In this document: positions 36,458-48,949 of the stretch, in pieces | How the letters are laid out: every line of letters starts with the position of its first letter | Numbering within the stretch: position 1 is the first letter of the stretch | Assembly (NCBI GenBank): GCA_036320915.1 | Contig: JAXBDG010000001.1 | Coordinates: forward strand, 4,362,001 to 4,426,000 | Direction of reading: 5' to 3' | DNA: 64,000 nt | DNA from: Linnemannia elongata | Lineage: Eukaryota > Mortierellomycota > Mortierellomycetes > Mortierellales > Mortierellaceae | Notes under the pieces: generated by a model | What the model was told of the DNA's origin: nothing | What the model saw: the letters and a program-made list of their open reading frames with translations, nothing else | Databases searched by the model: none | Made by a program: the position numbers and the translations under genes

Positions 36458-39400
36458 ATGTCAAGCGACCCTGTGTACCTCGCCAGGACTAAAAGTGCCG
36501 GTGGAGAGAGGCGAGCACCGCCGCCTATCAAGCCAAAGCCGTCGACTCTGACCTCCCCGCCCACCGCCGACGCCTCTGAAGTTTCTTCGCCAACACTAAC
36601 TCTCCACCAACAGCCGTCTCACGTCACGCTCACCGCCAATGGTACGCCCACTTCGAGCTCCTTTGGCGACTTGAGAAAGACTTTCGAGCGACAGCAGAAC
36701 AGCTCCCCGCTGTTCATGGCCAGTGCCAGTGCCCAAGGAACACGAGCCACGCCAAAAGGAGGAGTTGGCTTGGGAGCCTCAAGGGGAAGCACGAGTACAG
36801 GCCAATTGAGCCACCACGCGTCAATCTCGCACGTCTCCTCGGGTGGCAACAACACCTCTCAACTCGCACCCTCTTTCGGCTATAGCAATAGCAATAGCAA
36901 TAGCAACAACAGGCCACGCTCAGTTTCCTCTCCAGGACCGCCCCTTAGGGATACCGACGACGATGCTGACGGGATCGACAACAGCCAGCCTGACTTTGGC
37001 AACTTACGGGCGCGCTTCCAGTCGCAGATGTCGCTCTCTGGCCAGGGCGCACCCAAACCAGTATGGCAACCATTGCCCCCAGCGTGCTTTCGTGTCCTTC
37101 GAGTTCCACAACAGCTGGTGCCCTTTTTTATCTGTGCTGACTGGAAGTTGTGCATGACATTTATTAATAGGATACCCCTCGTCCCAAACCCAAGCCGGCC
37201 GTTGGGGCCAAGCCTACCTTCCAGACCACTAATTCATTATCGTCAACGTTGCCTTCCTCTCGAATGTCTATGGACTCAGTCTTCAACAACAACAGCAGTA
37301 CTCCATCGGTGCCAAGATCTGTATCGGCCCACCCTACGTCAATAGCAGGCTCAACAGTGGCGTCGTCGCGGCTTTCGTCCAATTCTTTCAAACAGCCCCC
37401 CAGACCACCACCACCCATGAAGACACATTCTCCTGCTCCCAAAACACCCACCCCTCCAAGGACGCCCCCGCGCGTGGAGACACCAGAGTCGGAAAGAAAT
37501 CCGTTTATGGGCAGTGATGAAGATGAAGCAAGTGCCTCTCGCTCAGCAACAGCACCTCCAGCGTCCTCTCGCTCGAATTCCTCTGCGAATCGACTGTCCA
37601 ACTCAAAAATACAACAGAACCCTGTATTCCAGCAACTCAATAATCAAGCAATTCGACAACCTATGGCAGCCGTGTCTGGCAGAGACTCTGTACTGGTAGG
37701 CAAAGCTGCACCACCTCCACCGCAGCGCGCAGCCCCAAGACCAAATTCGCCTCAGGGCTTTCCACCAAAACTTCCGTCACGAGCAAACAGTGCTGTCCTC
37801 GTTGCTCAGGATACTCCAGAGGAGAAGGAGCGCAAGCATCGACTTGACAAGAGACGACGGGTTGTGCAGGAGTTGCTCGAGACGGAGATTAGCTTCTCGA
37901 AGGACATGCTGCTTTTGCAAGAGGTAACGGACTGTTTAATATTTCCGTTGTGCCTGAAATATTTCACACGCTTAATCGCTGCAATAAGCAGTATAACTAA
38001 CATCTTTGTTCTCGTTGTTTTCTGCGGCCAGGTCTACGTGACGGATATGTCAGAGTCGCCCTTGTTCACACAAGCGGATGTAAAGATAGTCTTCACCAAT
38101 TTGGCAGACGTGGTCGCCCTCACTCTGGACTTTATTGCTTTCTTGACCCCGGCATGTGGAGGAGGCATAGACGAAGAGTACGACGACTCTACCACTTTTG
38201 TTGGAGAAGCCTTTTCTCAAACGGTAACAGCACTCCTCCGCAAGAAAGAAAGAAAGATATGATGCGCGCTATTTTCTCATTTTGATAGGTCATGACATTA
38301 TTCTCAGAGGTGGTAAAGCAAAATTGACACCTTACTTATTTTCTCCTACATGCTAGATTTCAAGGATTCGCCGTGTCTACTCAGAGTACTGCAAGAGACA
38401 GGAGGCATCGGCCCAGCATCTACAGGATCTCGACAACCGCAGGGACTTGAAGCCATTCTTTGATGCATGTACAGAAAAGTGCAAAGGAAGGACGACGGGA
38501 TGGGACCTTGCCAGTTTGCTTATCAAGCCTGTACAAAGGGTACTCAAGTACCCTCTGCTCATCAATGTTAGTATGCTTTTGAGATTTGTGTGCCATGGTA
38601 ACGGGAGCTGCAGAAATGAAGGAGAGAAGAGAAGTACATTAACTGATAATCCTGCTTTGTATCTTGTCCTATCTCTAGCAAATCCATGCTCTGACACCAT
38701 CGGATCACCAGGATTTCGAGAGCTTGGTGAATGTGCAAAAGGAGATGTTGCAAGTTGCGGAGGAGATTAACGAGCTCAAGAAGCGAAAGGACATTGTCGA
38801 AAAGATTGTCGGGAGCAAGAAGAAAAACGACTCGGATGTAAGAACACCACTCACGATGTCTGGCAATGAGCTTTCTAATGCGTTTGGGCGGATACAGTCG
38901 CACTTATCTAACTTATGCATATACTTTTCTCACTGTGCTTTCAACCACTGTAGATCGTGTACGTCTCAATTACTTTAAACACCTGGTCGGAGGTCTGTCA
39001 CTTATACGCGGTAATGTTACTAATCAAATAAGAACGTTATTGTTTTTCGTCCGTCTATGTAGCCATGGTTTCAACAAAAAGTTTGCCCGAACAACTCAAC
39101 AATTGCGGCAGGCTGTTGGTGGATCGGAAGTCACTGTCGATATTCTCTTTGAGGCTCTCCTGGAAAAGTTCAACATGCAGCAACGTCTTGTACGCGAGTT
39201 TGCTAAATATATCCAGAGCTGGCTTGTTTCCATCAAACGTAAGTACGCACATCGGGTCAAGTTGTATAAGAGCTAGCAAACAACGCGCCATTCAACCGTA
39301 GCTAACACATTGTGTTCTTTTTGTTTATATTCAAAAGAATTCTTTGATACCCAAGACGCCTTTGCAACAACTCTTGCGGATATCTATGGAATGGTACCGA

Positions 39401-40859
39401 TCCATAGGACCAAGGAGAACCAGTCATTGATTCTTGTGCACGAGTTTCACAAAAACTTGGCACAGTTCTCCAAGACGATTGGACGGGAGCTTGAGAACAG
39501 GCTGAAGAAGACCGTGTACAAGAGCATCGAGCGGTTTCTGAAGTTATTCTCTGGGCCTCTGCAGGTCATGAAGAAGCGAGAGAAAAAGTTGCTGGATTAC
39601 GATAACGTCAGAGACATGAAGGACCGCGGGGAAACGGTAAGACGGAAGCAAAACGGGCGAACATCAAGCAACGCATCGTACCTTTTCATTTCACGGTACT
39701 TATCCCATCTAATCCCAATAATATTTTTGCTCCTTTATGCTGTCTTTTTTTTTGTAGATTGACAAGAACATGTTAGAATCTGCAGCGGCATACACGGCGA
39801 TCAACGAGCAGCTGGTGGACGAGCTGCCAAAGTTCCTTGGACTGACAACTCAATACTTTGACATTATCGTCATGGAGTTCAGTCAGGTGCAGCAGTACTT
39901 TTACACTCAGGTCAAGGCGAGGAACCACGACTTCTATACCGAGTACGTGGATTCTGCATGTTCAAAGGATCTGGCTGCCTATTTGGAGCAGATGGATATA
40001 TGCGAGGACTATATCAAAGCTATGACCAGAAACGACGGCCCGCTGGAGCGTCTAAACAGGATATCACTGATCCACGATGTATCTGCTACTCATGGTAATA
40101 GGCCTTGCGTCATGTGTACTTTCTCTCTCTCTCTCTCTCTAATGGATGTACATACATAAGTTAGGACGGTTGCTGACCCCTTCTGCTTGTTTTACGCTTG
40201 ATATTTTATGCGTTATAGAAGCGGCTTTCCAAAGCATGCGAGATGCTGTAGGACAAAGACTCAGGAGGAATGCTTCTCGGTCGCATCAGACTCGATCTCG
40301 GAGCTCATCGACAGCATCACCGGTTCCTACGCCGACGGCAGGAAAGAGCACACCATCTTGGCAGCACAGCCCTTCAGGATCTCAGAGTTCACTTCAGTCA
40401 CCTCTACAGCCTCAGCCGAGGTTTTACCCAGGGGAGGACGAGAACCCGTTCGAGGTGCCCGAATCGATTTTCCACGATGGATCATCATCTGTTACATCCT
40501 ATGACGACGGGTATGAGCCCTTTGGGAACAGTCGCGGTGGCGAATCCTATGACCGGCCGCTTTCGATGGCTTCTTCAACATACTCTTTTGGATCTGCGAG
40601 CACGGACCAACAAGAGTTTCGGAGCAAGCCGCCTGAGCTGGACGATGGGATGGAGATGGATGAGATTGGGATTGCTCAGGCTCTATTTGAGTGCACAGCG
40701 ATTTACCCGTACAGTTCAACTGAAGATCGGCAGTTGAACTTTGAGGCGGGCGAGAGTATTGTTGTCTTTGGGCTGAATGATAATGGGTGGTATTTCGGGA
40801 AGAAGGTTGGTAAGGATGCCACAGGATGGTTCCCCGCGAGTCATTGTATTCAGATCTAA
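36458..40859 (+). CDS. DH-BAR-SH3 Rho guanine-nucleotide exchange factor
   Basis: Ten exons: 36458-37060, 37171-37923, 38032-38223, 38357-38566, 38679-38837, 38954-38958, 39063-39238, 39338-39636, 39758-40094 and 40219-40859. They total 3375 nt and 1124 residues, with all phases closing. Residues 1-425 are disordered Ser/Pro. The DH domain (about 428-600) starts RVVQELLETEISFSKDML and contains LIKPVQRVLKYPLLIN, the conserved helix that contacts the GTPase. A BAR-type coiled membrane-binding region follows (FNKKFARTTQQLRQ to QVQQYFYTQV). The last 62 residues are an SH3 domain (ALFECTAIYPYS, NGWYFGKK, GWFPASHC). The architecture matches animal DNMBP/Tuba and S. pombe Gef1, Cdc42 activators, so a role in polarity at membranes is inferred. 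Exon 6 is only five bases. Confidence 0.9.
38954..38958 (+). other. Five-nucleotide micro-exon of the RhoGEF
   Basis: The bases ATCGT lie between a ..ACTGTAG acceptor and a GTACGT donor. The preceding exon ends NDSD in phase 0. The next homologous frame (HGFNKKFARTT) begins with one leftover C at 39063. Including ATCGT gives D-I-V-H-G in frame. Skipping it shifts the frame and hits a stop after about 30 codons. Extending it also runs into a stop (at TAA near 39030). The flanking introns are 116 and 104 nt and each contains a CTAA-type branch site (TATCTAACTT, TTACTAATCA). Confidence 0.8.
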
Positions 40860-40940
40860 GATTTGAGAGTGTTTTTTTTTATGATACAAGGTGAAATAAA
40901 CAAAGAGAGAAAATGGAAGGGACTGGCGGGGTTTGTTTAT

Positions 40941-43900
40941 TCAGTGGGAATGGGAGGAGACATGGCGACGAGTGCGGATCATGTCACCAACCTTGACTTC
41001 GTAGGGCGCGACTGACAGGTCTGGTCTATGAAGCATGTGCATTCCGAAAAATATTTGGCCCTACCAAAATCAATAGCAAAGAAGAACAAAAACATAATAA
41101 CGAACAATAATTAGTTTCCTTCTTGTAAGGGTTCACAAAAAGGCCCTGGCGAAGAGGCAACAAAGAATCGTTCTTACCCCTGCGCTCTTGCGGTTCTTGG
41201 AAAGGGCAAGGAAGACATCTGTGTTCTTCATGGCTGTCAATTGGTCGATGGTCACCATATGGCACCTACGACACGGTCCCAGTATCTATGAATGATGCAC
41301 GAGTTAAAAGGGAGTGGGGATTAGCAAAACGACTAATAGGTTTGCTTGTATTACAAAAATAATACCTGGACATAGCACAAGGGCGAGCACATGGACGAGA
41401 CAGTCATAACTTACATCAAACACCTGCTGTCCAACCTGAATCCGCATCCACTGATCCTCCTCGAAGCCGTTCTGCTGACCCTTGGTCACAAAGTTAGCCC
41501 GGAAGCTATCAGAAGTCAGTTCATGCCTCAGCTTCTTGTCTAAGTCCTCCGCAAGATTGGCCATTCTTCGGACAGCGCCCTGGCCGTCATCCTGTTGATC
41601 GACCCAATCCCGGACCCGCTCGACCGACTTGTCGGCGATCAGCAGGAACGGGCTCTCGTTCGACAACAGGATCGGGGCCCCCGCTGGGGCATTCAGATGC
41701 GACTTCACGAACCGAGACGACGGTGAGACAGCGGCAGAGTCAGTCGAGACGGCCGGGTCAAGCAGTTTGGTCTTGGAAGAAGACGCTGCTGCTCCCTGAT
41801 GAGGGTTTTGGGAGGCCACCGGTTGGCGGGCCAGACGACAAGGCTTGCCCAAGAACCGAGAGAACCACTCATTGATCTCGGGCGCCGTATAGTGTACCAC
41901 TGCAGTGCAATCACCACAGACCCTCGATGAGCTCTTGGCAGCCTCGGTAGGCATCTCGTCGAGGGAGATGTACAGCTTTTTCTGAGCAGTGCTGCTGATC
42001 TTGAGACCGTCAGATACGTCGATGCTGGACGAGAGGTCCTCGTCGGATTCAACAACCATCAAATTCTGGTTCAGGAGGACCTCAGCACGGATCATACACA
42101 TCCTCGGGAATCGCTTCTGAGTTAACGCCGCCCCAGAAATCTCATCGACCAACATCCATTCACGGTCATAGAGAAGCCCATGTGGGGCGATCGGCCACGA
42201 CTGGCCCTGAGGGATCTTATACCCGCGGCAGGACTTGATAGGGTATATAATGACAGAGTCGACTTGGACAGGTGCGGAGGAAATGAAATCCGGGTGGTCC
42301 TCGCTTGTTGCCTCGAGCTCCTTGGTCTCTCCGATGAGGTCGACTGTTGGGGTGACGGCATCTGGGTCGGAGGTGTCGATGAAGTACTCTTCCAGGAACG
42401 CAATAAAACTGACGACGTCGTCTACTGTTGACATGGCTCCAAGGGACACACGAATCGATCCAGTTGGTTTGCCGTTCAGAATGTCCGTATCGTCCCAACA
42501 CACATGTCCAGCCTAGGAAAACCATAAATTCAGAGATAATAAAAGGTGTCAGTTGTCTCTTGTCGGGACTAGTATTCATGAACTATACCAAGTAACCCAT
42601 CAAGGTTGCGAATCGACATACCTCCAAATTCTTCTTGACTTCCTCGGCAGTCAAGTCCAGCCACCGCTGCATTGATCCAGGGTTGCAGAATCCACCAGTG
42701 CGAACATGGATATCCTTCATACTTGCCAGTCGCTCGACATCTCCGTATCCGATCCATTGGCCATTGCTTCGCCTTAGGTTGAAGTTCAAGATGGGACCGT
42801 GTGTCTCTGGGTTGCCCACAGGCTCTGAACCAGAGTCTATTCCCTCGACGTACATGTCGCAAAGTGGTGCACCGTTGTAATGCTTAATAGACTTCATCGA
42901 CTGATAGAGCAATCGGTGGAGGGCGGTGACATGGGGCGAAATGGTAGAATAGCTCCCATAGATTTCCCGCACGGTGTCAAATGCCAGATCTAGCGCCACG
43001 ATGTCCAAAAAGTTGAGAGTTCCATCCTCAAACCTCCCATGCAGTGACGTCCTGTAAACCTGCCAAGATTCGTCCGAAGCAATGGCCGAGACAGTCCCGC
43101 CTCCAAAGTACGACTTCCTCAGCTTGTCGGCCAATTCGGTCTTGACGATCACGGCGCCCAATCCTGTGGGGAATCCAAACATCTTGTAGAACGAGACGAC
43201 GATAAAGTCGGGGCTGGAGGCATGATTACTCAGGTCGAGCTCTGCGGTCATGACATACGAGGCGGCATCGAGAAGGACAAGGTTCTTTTGGGTTGGGGTA
43301 TCGAGACGGTCCTTGATCTGCGCTGGCCAGGTGAGAGGGAATCGACGGCCTCCAAAGTTACACTGCGCCGGGTAAGCAAAGAGGTTGTAGATTGGTTCGC
43401 CGCCGTCCGTCGTGTCGCTGTCGCTGTCGTTGTTGTTCATGACCAGGTGTTGCATTGAGGCGTTGGGCGAAGGGGGTGGTGAAGGATGGACAGTAGTTTG
43501 TGTGGAGGCGTGTTCACGCCGATGTTTCAATTGAGTTTCGTCATCCTTCTTAATTGGTGTCTCCAACAGCTGCTCCAACTGACGCTGTTGAATTGTCTCG
43601 ACGTCAAATTCCCCCCGGTCGTCATCATAGGCAATACCCCTGAGTCCCACTAAACTGGTATGGGCCTCCCGGAGGATCGTCAGCTTGGATGCTCTGGCTC
43701 CATTACTAGATGCGGATCGGCGGGTCCAAGGGAAGGCATCTCCGACGAGCTTAATGCCTGCAGTTGCGTTGGCAGTAAAGATGACATCCCATTCGCCATG
43801 GATCGAAGCCTTGAAGTGCTCCAGAACCTTTTGTCGGGCAGAGTCTACACGAGCAGAGGTCGCCTGGGAGGAAGGGGATTTGGAATGCGGGTTGGCATAG

Positions 43901-44194
43901 AGGTTGTTTGTGAGATTGGTGGTGAATTGTTGGAGGTGGTGTTGGGAAGGTAATGTTGCGCCAGCATGATCGAGGTATACAGCATCTAAAGATAAAAGGG
44001 TGGCTGGTTAGTTAACTTTTTATTCTAATTGTACGCTGTAGTACAATGAATGAATGTGAATGGGTAAAGCTAGGAGGGGCGAGGATACCTTTGAGCTGTG
44101 GGTATTGCACCTTGCGGATAGTTTCGACTGCTGGGTTGTATCCGGCGGAGACTCTGCTGTTGAGGAAGTCAGTCTTGAGGTTTGAGGAGGCCAT
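40941..44194 (-). CDS. hxB: Molybdenum cofactor sulfurase
   Basis: Five minus-strand exons: 44194-44089, 43985-42622, 42512-41415, 41285-41178 and 41060-40941, 2796 nt and 931 residues. The N-terminal half is a class V aminotransferase-like cysteine desulfurase: VYLDHAGATLPS, LYANPHSKSPSS, VIFTANATAGIKLVG, and the PLP lysine at about 303 in SFYKMFGFPTGLG. The conserved AGHVCWDD with Cys460, in the position of the sulfur-carrying cysteine of this family, starts exon 3. The C-terminal half is the MOSC pair (IIYPIKSCRGYKIP, EDQWMRIQVG, GPCRRCHMVTID). The enzyme turns the oxo Mo-cofactor of xanthine dehydrogenase and aldehyde oxidase into the sulfido form. A low-complexity insertion (about residues 177-232, with HPSPPPSPNAS) lies within the desulfurase fold. 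The symbol follows the Aspergillus gene hxB (human MOCOS). Confidence 0.93.
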
Positions 44195-45404
44195 TTGTGA
44201 AAGAAAGGGATGGTCGAGTAAAGAATGTAGCAGGCAGGCAGGGGGGGGGGATGAATGAGGAGATGAATGGAGAAGTGCGAATGAGCAAGAGGGGTGATTG
44301 GTAGTAAGAAAGAAGAATGTACAAAAAAAAAGAGCGAGAGTGGTGTGTAGGTGGTAGTAAGAAAGAGGAATGTACAATGGTGAGCGAGAGAGAAGAAAGA
44401 AAGATGGAGAAGGAAGGAGAAGAAAGGTGACAAAGAAGACCAGGAAGAAGAAGAAATGTAAAAAGTGCGGGGGACGGGGATGCTTTATTAATTCAGGCAG
44501 CCCAGACAGATATGTCAGACAAACAGGCAAAAGAAACAAATAAACAACTAAAAAGCGAGGCGAACAAGCCCTGAGGAAAAAAGTGGCGCTTGTGTAACGA
44601 GGACCCACCTTTCTTTTTTTCATGTTATTCTCCGTTGTTCATGGTTGAATTACACACATTCACTCTCTTTCTGTTCTCCCTCTGGGGTTTGTTCTCTAAA
44701 ACAACACTTTTGCGCTGTTGATATACTACAACCACACCCACACCCAAACAATCAAAACAAACCAAACAAACGAGGATAAAAGGTAAATAAAACTGGGGTC
44801 ACCAATGATAGAGTTCAGCGTGATTGCATTTGACGGGCCAATCACAGTTGCGCTCGCTCAACATTCGTCCTGGGGCTTTGTGGGGTCTACCATCCATCCC
44901 CGCTTCATCCCGAACAGCAATTTGTCCACGATCCACAACTCTTTCATAGTCCTTCCCCACAATCTCGACCCTGCAGACAAATTGACCAAGGAAAGAACAC
45001 TCATAAAAACAATCCTTTCTTACGTTCCTAGACCTACTGCACATTCGCGACCTGCCACCCTCCCACCCTCATATTTCTTCCGCTCAACAATCGCTTGTTC
45101 CAATAAACAAAACGCAAAGTGGATCCAATGAGGTTCATTTTCAGGAAATCTAGTAGGGCTGAAGGGCCTTGGGATCATCACTGTTTTCTGTGTAAGTACC
45201 TACCTTTCGTCGCTTCTTTTTAAGCATATTGGCGTAAGAACAGACAATGGGTCAAGAAAACGCTGGGCCTACTGCAAAGTGTAATAGGATGAGGGATGTC
45301 GTGGGTGTGAAGGAATGAGGGATTTCGACCAAAGGATGACTCAAGAGATCGGTGAGAAAGAAACTGGAGGGTCTTTATTGATAGGTTATGAAGGCATCCG
45401 CCTT
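44195..45404. other. Spacer between Moco sulfurase start and Sel1 pseudogene
   Basis: About 1.2 kb upstream of the sulfurase. A GAAA-rich stretch covers 44200-44460. A plus-strand open frame at 44805-45131 has no recognisable domain and weak composition, so it is not called. Confidence 0.45.
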
Positions 45405-46416
45405 AATTGTTGATGCTGAATCGTGTCCAGCCTAGTTCGCGCTTTCAAGGTGTATACTGTTCGCAGCCATGAGGTACAACTCGATCGCAGCCTCCTCATC
45501 GCGTACAACTCCAGCGCCAACCTGTTACCGTCGACCAACTAAGCACTGAGCTTCGACATATCCAAGGTGAGCGGCCTTGACAAGCCTTGACAACACATTG
45601 ACGTGGTCCTGATCGACTCCACGCCCAGAAGCGTAATGGCGTCCGATCCGGTAGTGGGCTAAATGATGTCCCTGATCGGCAGTCTTTCGATACCATCCCA
45701 TGGCAGATTTATAGGGACACCGTGGCCGTTTTGTTACATTAAACCGATATTACACTGGGCGGCCGTCACTCCTTGACTGGCGGCTTTTTTTGGAACCATT
45801 CCGTGGCTTAGTGGTGTTCCTTAGAGATCCCCTGTCTTTATGCGAGGAGTATACCAAGACTATTCTGAGACACCGGCTACCTTGTTCGGCAGCGTTGAGG
45901 AACCATTCCCTGCCTTTAAGATGGTCCCGGGAGGACCGTGACCTTGCTGGAAGAGTTTCCGGCGGTGTGCTGGGCATCTGCAAGTCCTTCGTGGGCTGCC
46001 GTAATACCCAACTCCATTGCCATGGTGTAATCTTGCGGGACACCGTCGCCATAGTAAAAAAGATAGCCAAGGCTGTACTGAACTCTCCAGTATCCTTGCT
46101 GTGCTGCTCGGGGGAATCGCTCTGCTGCCTTAACGATATTCTGCGGGACACCACCGTCACTTCTCTCGTACGTGCACCCGATATTGTACTGTGCATCCAT
46201 AACCCCTTGCTCGGCGGCCATCATCAACGCGCTGTCCGAGGTGACAAGATCTTGGCAGGCCTCGTTTCTGTTTTCTGGAATGTCGTCCATGACAGTCTTT
46301 GTGTTACTGTTATTGTATGGCTCTTGCAAGTCATCAGCTCCGACGGCTTTGTTTCGTCATCCAATTGGATGTCCTTGATGGGTTGGGTTTCTTTATCCAT
46401 GAGTGCTGTTGGCATT
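45405..46416 (-). pseudogene. Decayed Sel1-repeat gene
   Basis: On the minus strand Sel1-type repeats run on through several frames with stops between them. 46329-45916 reads AAEQGVMDAQYNIGCTY, AAQQGYWRVQYSLGYLFYYG and AAHEGLADAQHTAG. It then shifts frame twice near 45915-45860 to GREWFLNAAEQG and SQNSLGILLA, followed by stops. Farther down come MGWYRKTADQGHHLAHYRIG and AAHLGYVEAQCLVGRR, then a stop and AAIELYLMAANS. Sel1 repeats are about 36-residue helix pairs used as scaffolds. With at least two frameshifts and four stops, none of the segments can make the full protein. It lies just downstream of the intact copy in the same orientation and so is best read as an older tandem duplicate. Confidence 0.85.
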
Positions 46417-46958
46417 TATTATCTCCTACAATGTGCTGTTATTGTTGCTGTGCTGCGAAGTTGTGCTAAGGTCAAGATGTAGGTGCTGCGGGCAGAAGGA
46501 GGAAGGAGAGAATGAAAGAGGTCGTAAGTCCTCCCACTTTCATGCGGTAGAGGAACAGTTTACCACACAGCTACTATGCCTTAAACGGGGGCAAAAACAA
46601 AGCGCGACAAATGTGGTTTATCATTTCAACGATCCCCCTCAGTTCGATACCCGCGCGGTTCAGTAAGGAAACAAGGAAGGAAAGAGGGGAAAGGCGAAAA
46701 GAAGAAAGACAAGTGTCCTTTAATAGTATGCTGCTGTAGGAAGCAAATATTCTTTATGCCCAAGGGAACGTACTGAAAATGAATCCATCCCTGTTTTCTC
46801 CACTTTTCACAATCAACGCTCTCCTTTTTTAATACAAACTTTAGTGGTCATCAGTTCAGAAATACGAGGGCAAGCGAAATTGTACTCGTCTTTGCTCAAA
46901 CACTAAACGTTCTCACGCGATTTCTTTTATTCTATCTCGAGAACGACGTCGCTTTTGT
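46417..46958. other. Spacer between Sel1 pseudogene and intact Sel1 gene
   Basis: 542 bp containing the 3' flank of the intact Sel1 gene. No gene, no notable repeat. Confidence 0.45.
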
Positions 46959-48416
46959 TCAGGCACGCGTCTGGGTATTCAAACTCTTATTTTCCAACTT
47001 GTTCAAACTAGTTCGCGCCATGATATGCCCTTTCTCCGCAGCTATACGATACCAATACTTCGCCGACCCTTCGTTCCTCTCAACTCCAAGCCCATACTGA
47101 TACTGAACACCAATCCGATACTGAGCACCAACATGTCCTTGATCCGCGGCCTTCAAGAACCACCACATAGCAACCACATAATCTCTCTTCTCGACTCCGT
47201 GGCCTAAACAGTACAGACGACCGATCCTGAACTGCGCTTGAGGATACCCTTTTTCGGCTGCCCGAAGGTACCACTCCATAGCCATTGAGTTGAGTGTAGG
47301 AACTCCAAGACAGTGTTCGTACATCTTCCCGACTTCGTACTGTGCTTCAACGATCCCTTGTTTGGCGGCTTTGAGGAACCATTCCATGGCTTTGTGGCAG
47401 TCTCTAAGAGAGCCTACACCGTTCAATAGGAGGTAGCCGACTTTGTACTGGGCAATTAAATGTCCTTGATGGGCTGCTTGACGATAGTACAGCAGGGCCG
47501 ACGCATAGTTCTGAGCGACGCCTAGGCCTTTCGCGAAACAGTTCGCGACCTGGAACTGTGCTACGGCATGTCCTTGATTGGCGGCCAGGTGGTAACACGT
47601 CTTCCCCCATGGATAGTCTTGATTGATGCCGAGGCCCTTGAAAAAACAGTCCCCAACCTGCACCAGCGCCTCGAGATGTCCTTGATTAGCGGCCTCAAGG
47701 AACCACTTCATCGCCCTGACATAATCCTCTATGCATCCACCGCGGTCAAAAAAGAACCGACCAAGCCGGTACTTTGCCGAAGAGTGCTCCTTGCCAGCCG
47801 CCACAGAATACCACTCCATAGCCTTGGTACGATCCGCGGCTGGAATACCGAGTCCCTTCTCATACATAAACCCTAGTTGGTACTGCGCTTCAGCGTATCC
47901 GTTTTTAGCAGCTTTAAAAACCCACTCAAAGGCTTCCTCAAGGTCCTCTGAAACGCCTTCCCCCCTCGCGAAAAGGAGCCCAACTTGGAACTGCGACAAT
48001 GCATGCCTTTGCCTGGCGGCCTTCAAGAACCACTGTGTCGCCTTCTGAAAGTCCTTCGCCACCCCTACACCGTGCAAGAAAATAAATCCAATATCATGCT
48101 GGGCATCGGGATATTCCTGATGAGCCGCCAGAAGTAGCCACTCCATAGCTTTTGTGTAATCCTGCGAGAAACCTGTGCCGCGGAAATAAAGTAGACCCAT
48201 GTTGTATCGGGCGACCCTGTGTCCATGTTCTGCTGCTCTGGTATAGCACTGTACAGCTTTGGCGAAATCTTGCGGGAGTCCATGGCCGGCATGATACCTG
48301 CGGCCAATGCTGAACAATGCGTCCATGTCACCTTGCCTGGCGGCTTTCAACTCGCGCTCTGCGACTGCAGCTAGTTCCTGGAGAGTGAGATTTACATTTT
48401 CCGTCCTGTTAGCCAT
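46959..48416 (-). CDS. Intact Sel1-like repeat protein
   Basis: A single open frame of 485 residues from the ATG at 48416 (MANRTENVNLTLQELAAVAE) to the stop at 46959. The in-frame extension to 48653 is 5' flank in character and was not used. After a 30-residue lead come twelve consecutive Sel1 repeats of about 36 residues, with the pattern A.AQY.LG..Y..G.GV..D..KA..W...AA..G. The first begins at MDALFSIGRRYHAGHG and the last is HVGAQYRIGVQYQYGLG. A short tail (NKLENKSLNTQTRA) closes it. There is no signal peptide, TM segment or catalytic domain, so a scaffold or adaptor role in the cytosol is inferred from the family. It lacks the N-terminal module seen in the neighbour at 49264-51393. Confidence 0.9.
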   Translation of the reverse strand: MANRTENVNLTLQELAAVAERELKAARQGDMDALFSIGRRYHAGHGLPQDFAKAVQCYTRAAEHGHRVARYNMGLLYFRGTGFSQDYTKAMEWLLLAAHQEYPDAQHDIGFIFLHGVGVAKDFQKATQWFLKAARQRHALSQFQVGLLFARGEGVSEDLEEAFEWVFKAAKNGYAEAQYQLGFMYEKGLGIPAADRTKAMEWYSVAAGKEHSSAKYRLGRFFFDRGGCIEDYVRAMKWFLEAANQGHLEALVQVGDCFFKGLGINQDYPWGKTCYHLAANQGHAVAQFQVANCFAKGLGVAQNYASALLYYRQAAHQGHLIAQYKVGYLLLNGVGSLRDCHKAMEWFLKAAKQGIVEAQYEVGKMYEHCLGVPTLNSMAMEWYLRAAEKGYPQAQFRIGRLYCLGHGVEKRDYVVAMWWFLKAADQGHVGAQYRIGVQYQYGLGVERNEGSAKYWYRIAAEKGHIMARTSLNKLENKSLNTQTRA

Positions 48417-48949
48417 GTGTGTTGCTAATTTCTTTCCTGTAGTTGTTAGTGTTGTTTGATAAGAAAGGGTGAAAGGAGATGATATCGGAGGCGTGTGAAA
48501 TTTTAGTGAACCCAGGTGCTTGCTGTAGTCTGTTTGAGCGAAAAAAAAGATAGGAGAGAGAGAGAGGAGGCAAGTGCCAATGCCAGGTCCTTCGCTCTTA
48601 TGTGTACGGGGGATCCATCCTTGGTACCACACTTCCTGCTGTCTCCAAAACAAGCGACAAAGACGAAGTGTGACAAACGCAGTTTATTACTTTTAGAGTA
48701 ATTGAAGTGGGCGGATGTAAGATCGCCAATGAAATAAGGAACAAAGAAAAGAAAGAAGCGAAAGAAAACGTAGGCAAGAGGAAGGCAAAACGCACCCCGC
48801 CGTGCTTTGCTTGGAAGGACACCTAAAGAGTTACAGATAAAATTTCTTTTTCAGAGCTTGCTTTTCTTTGACATTTTATATCCATCTCGGAAGCCTTGAC
48901 ATATCACTCGACAGTCATCTTGCAGCTCTATATAACAAGCTGTCCCGCC

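Noticed and set aside
44805..45131. 108-codon plus-strand frame upstream of the Moco sulfurase
   Set aside because: No domain, no splice partners, ordinary promoter position; insufficient support for a gene.
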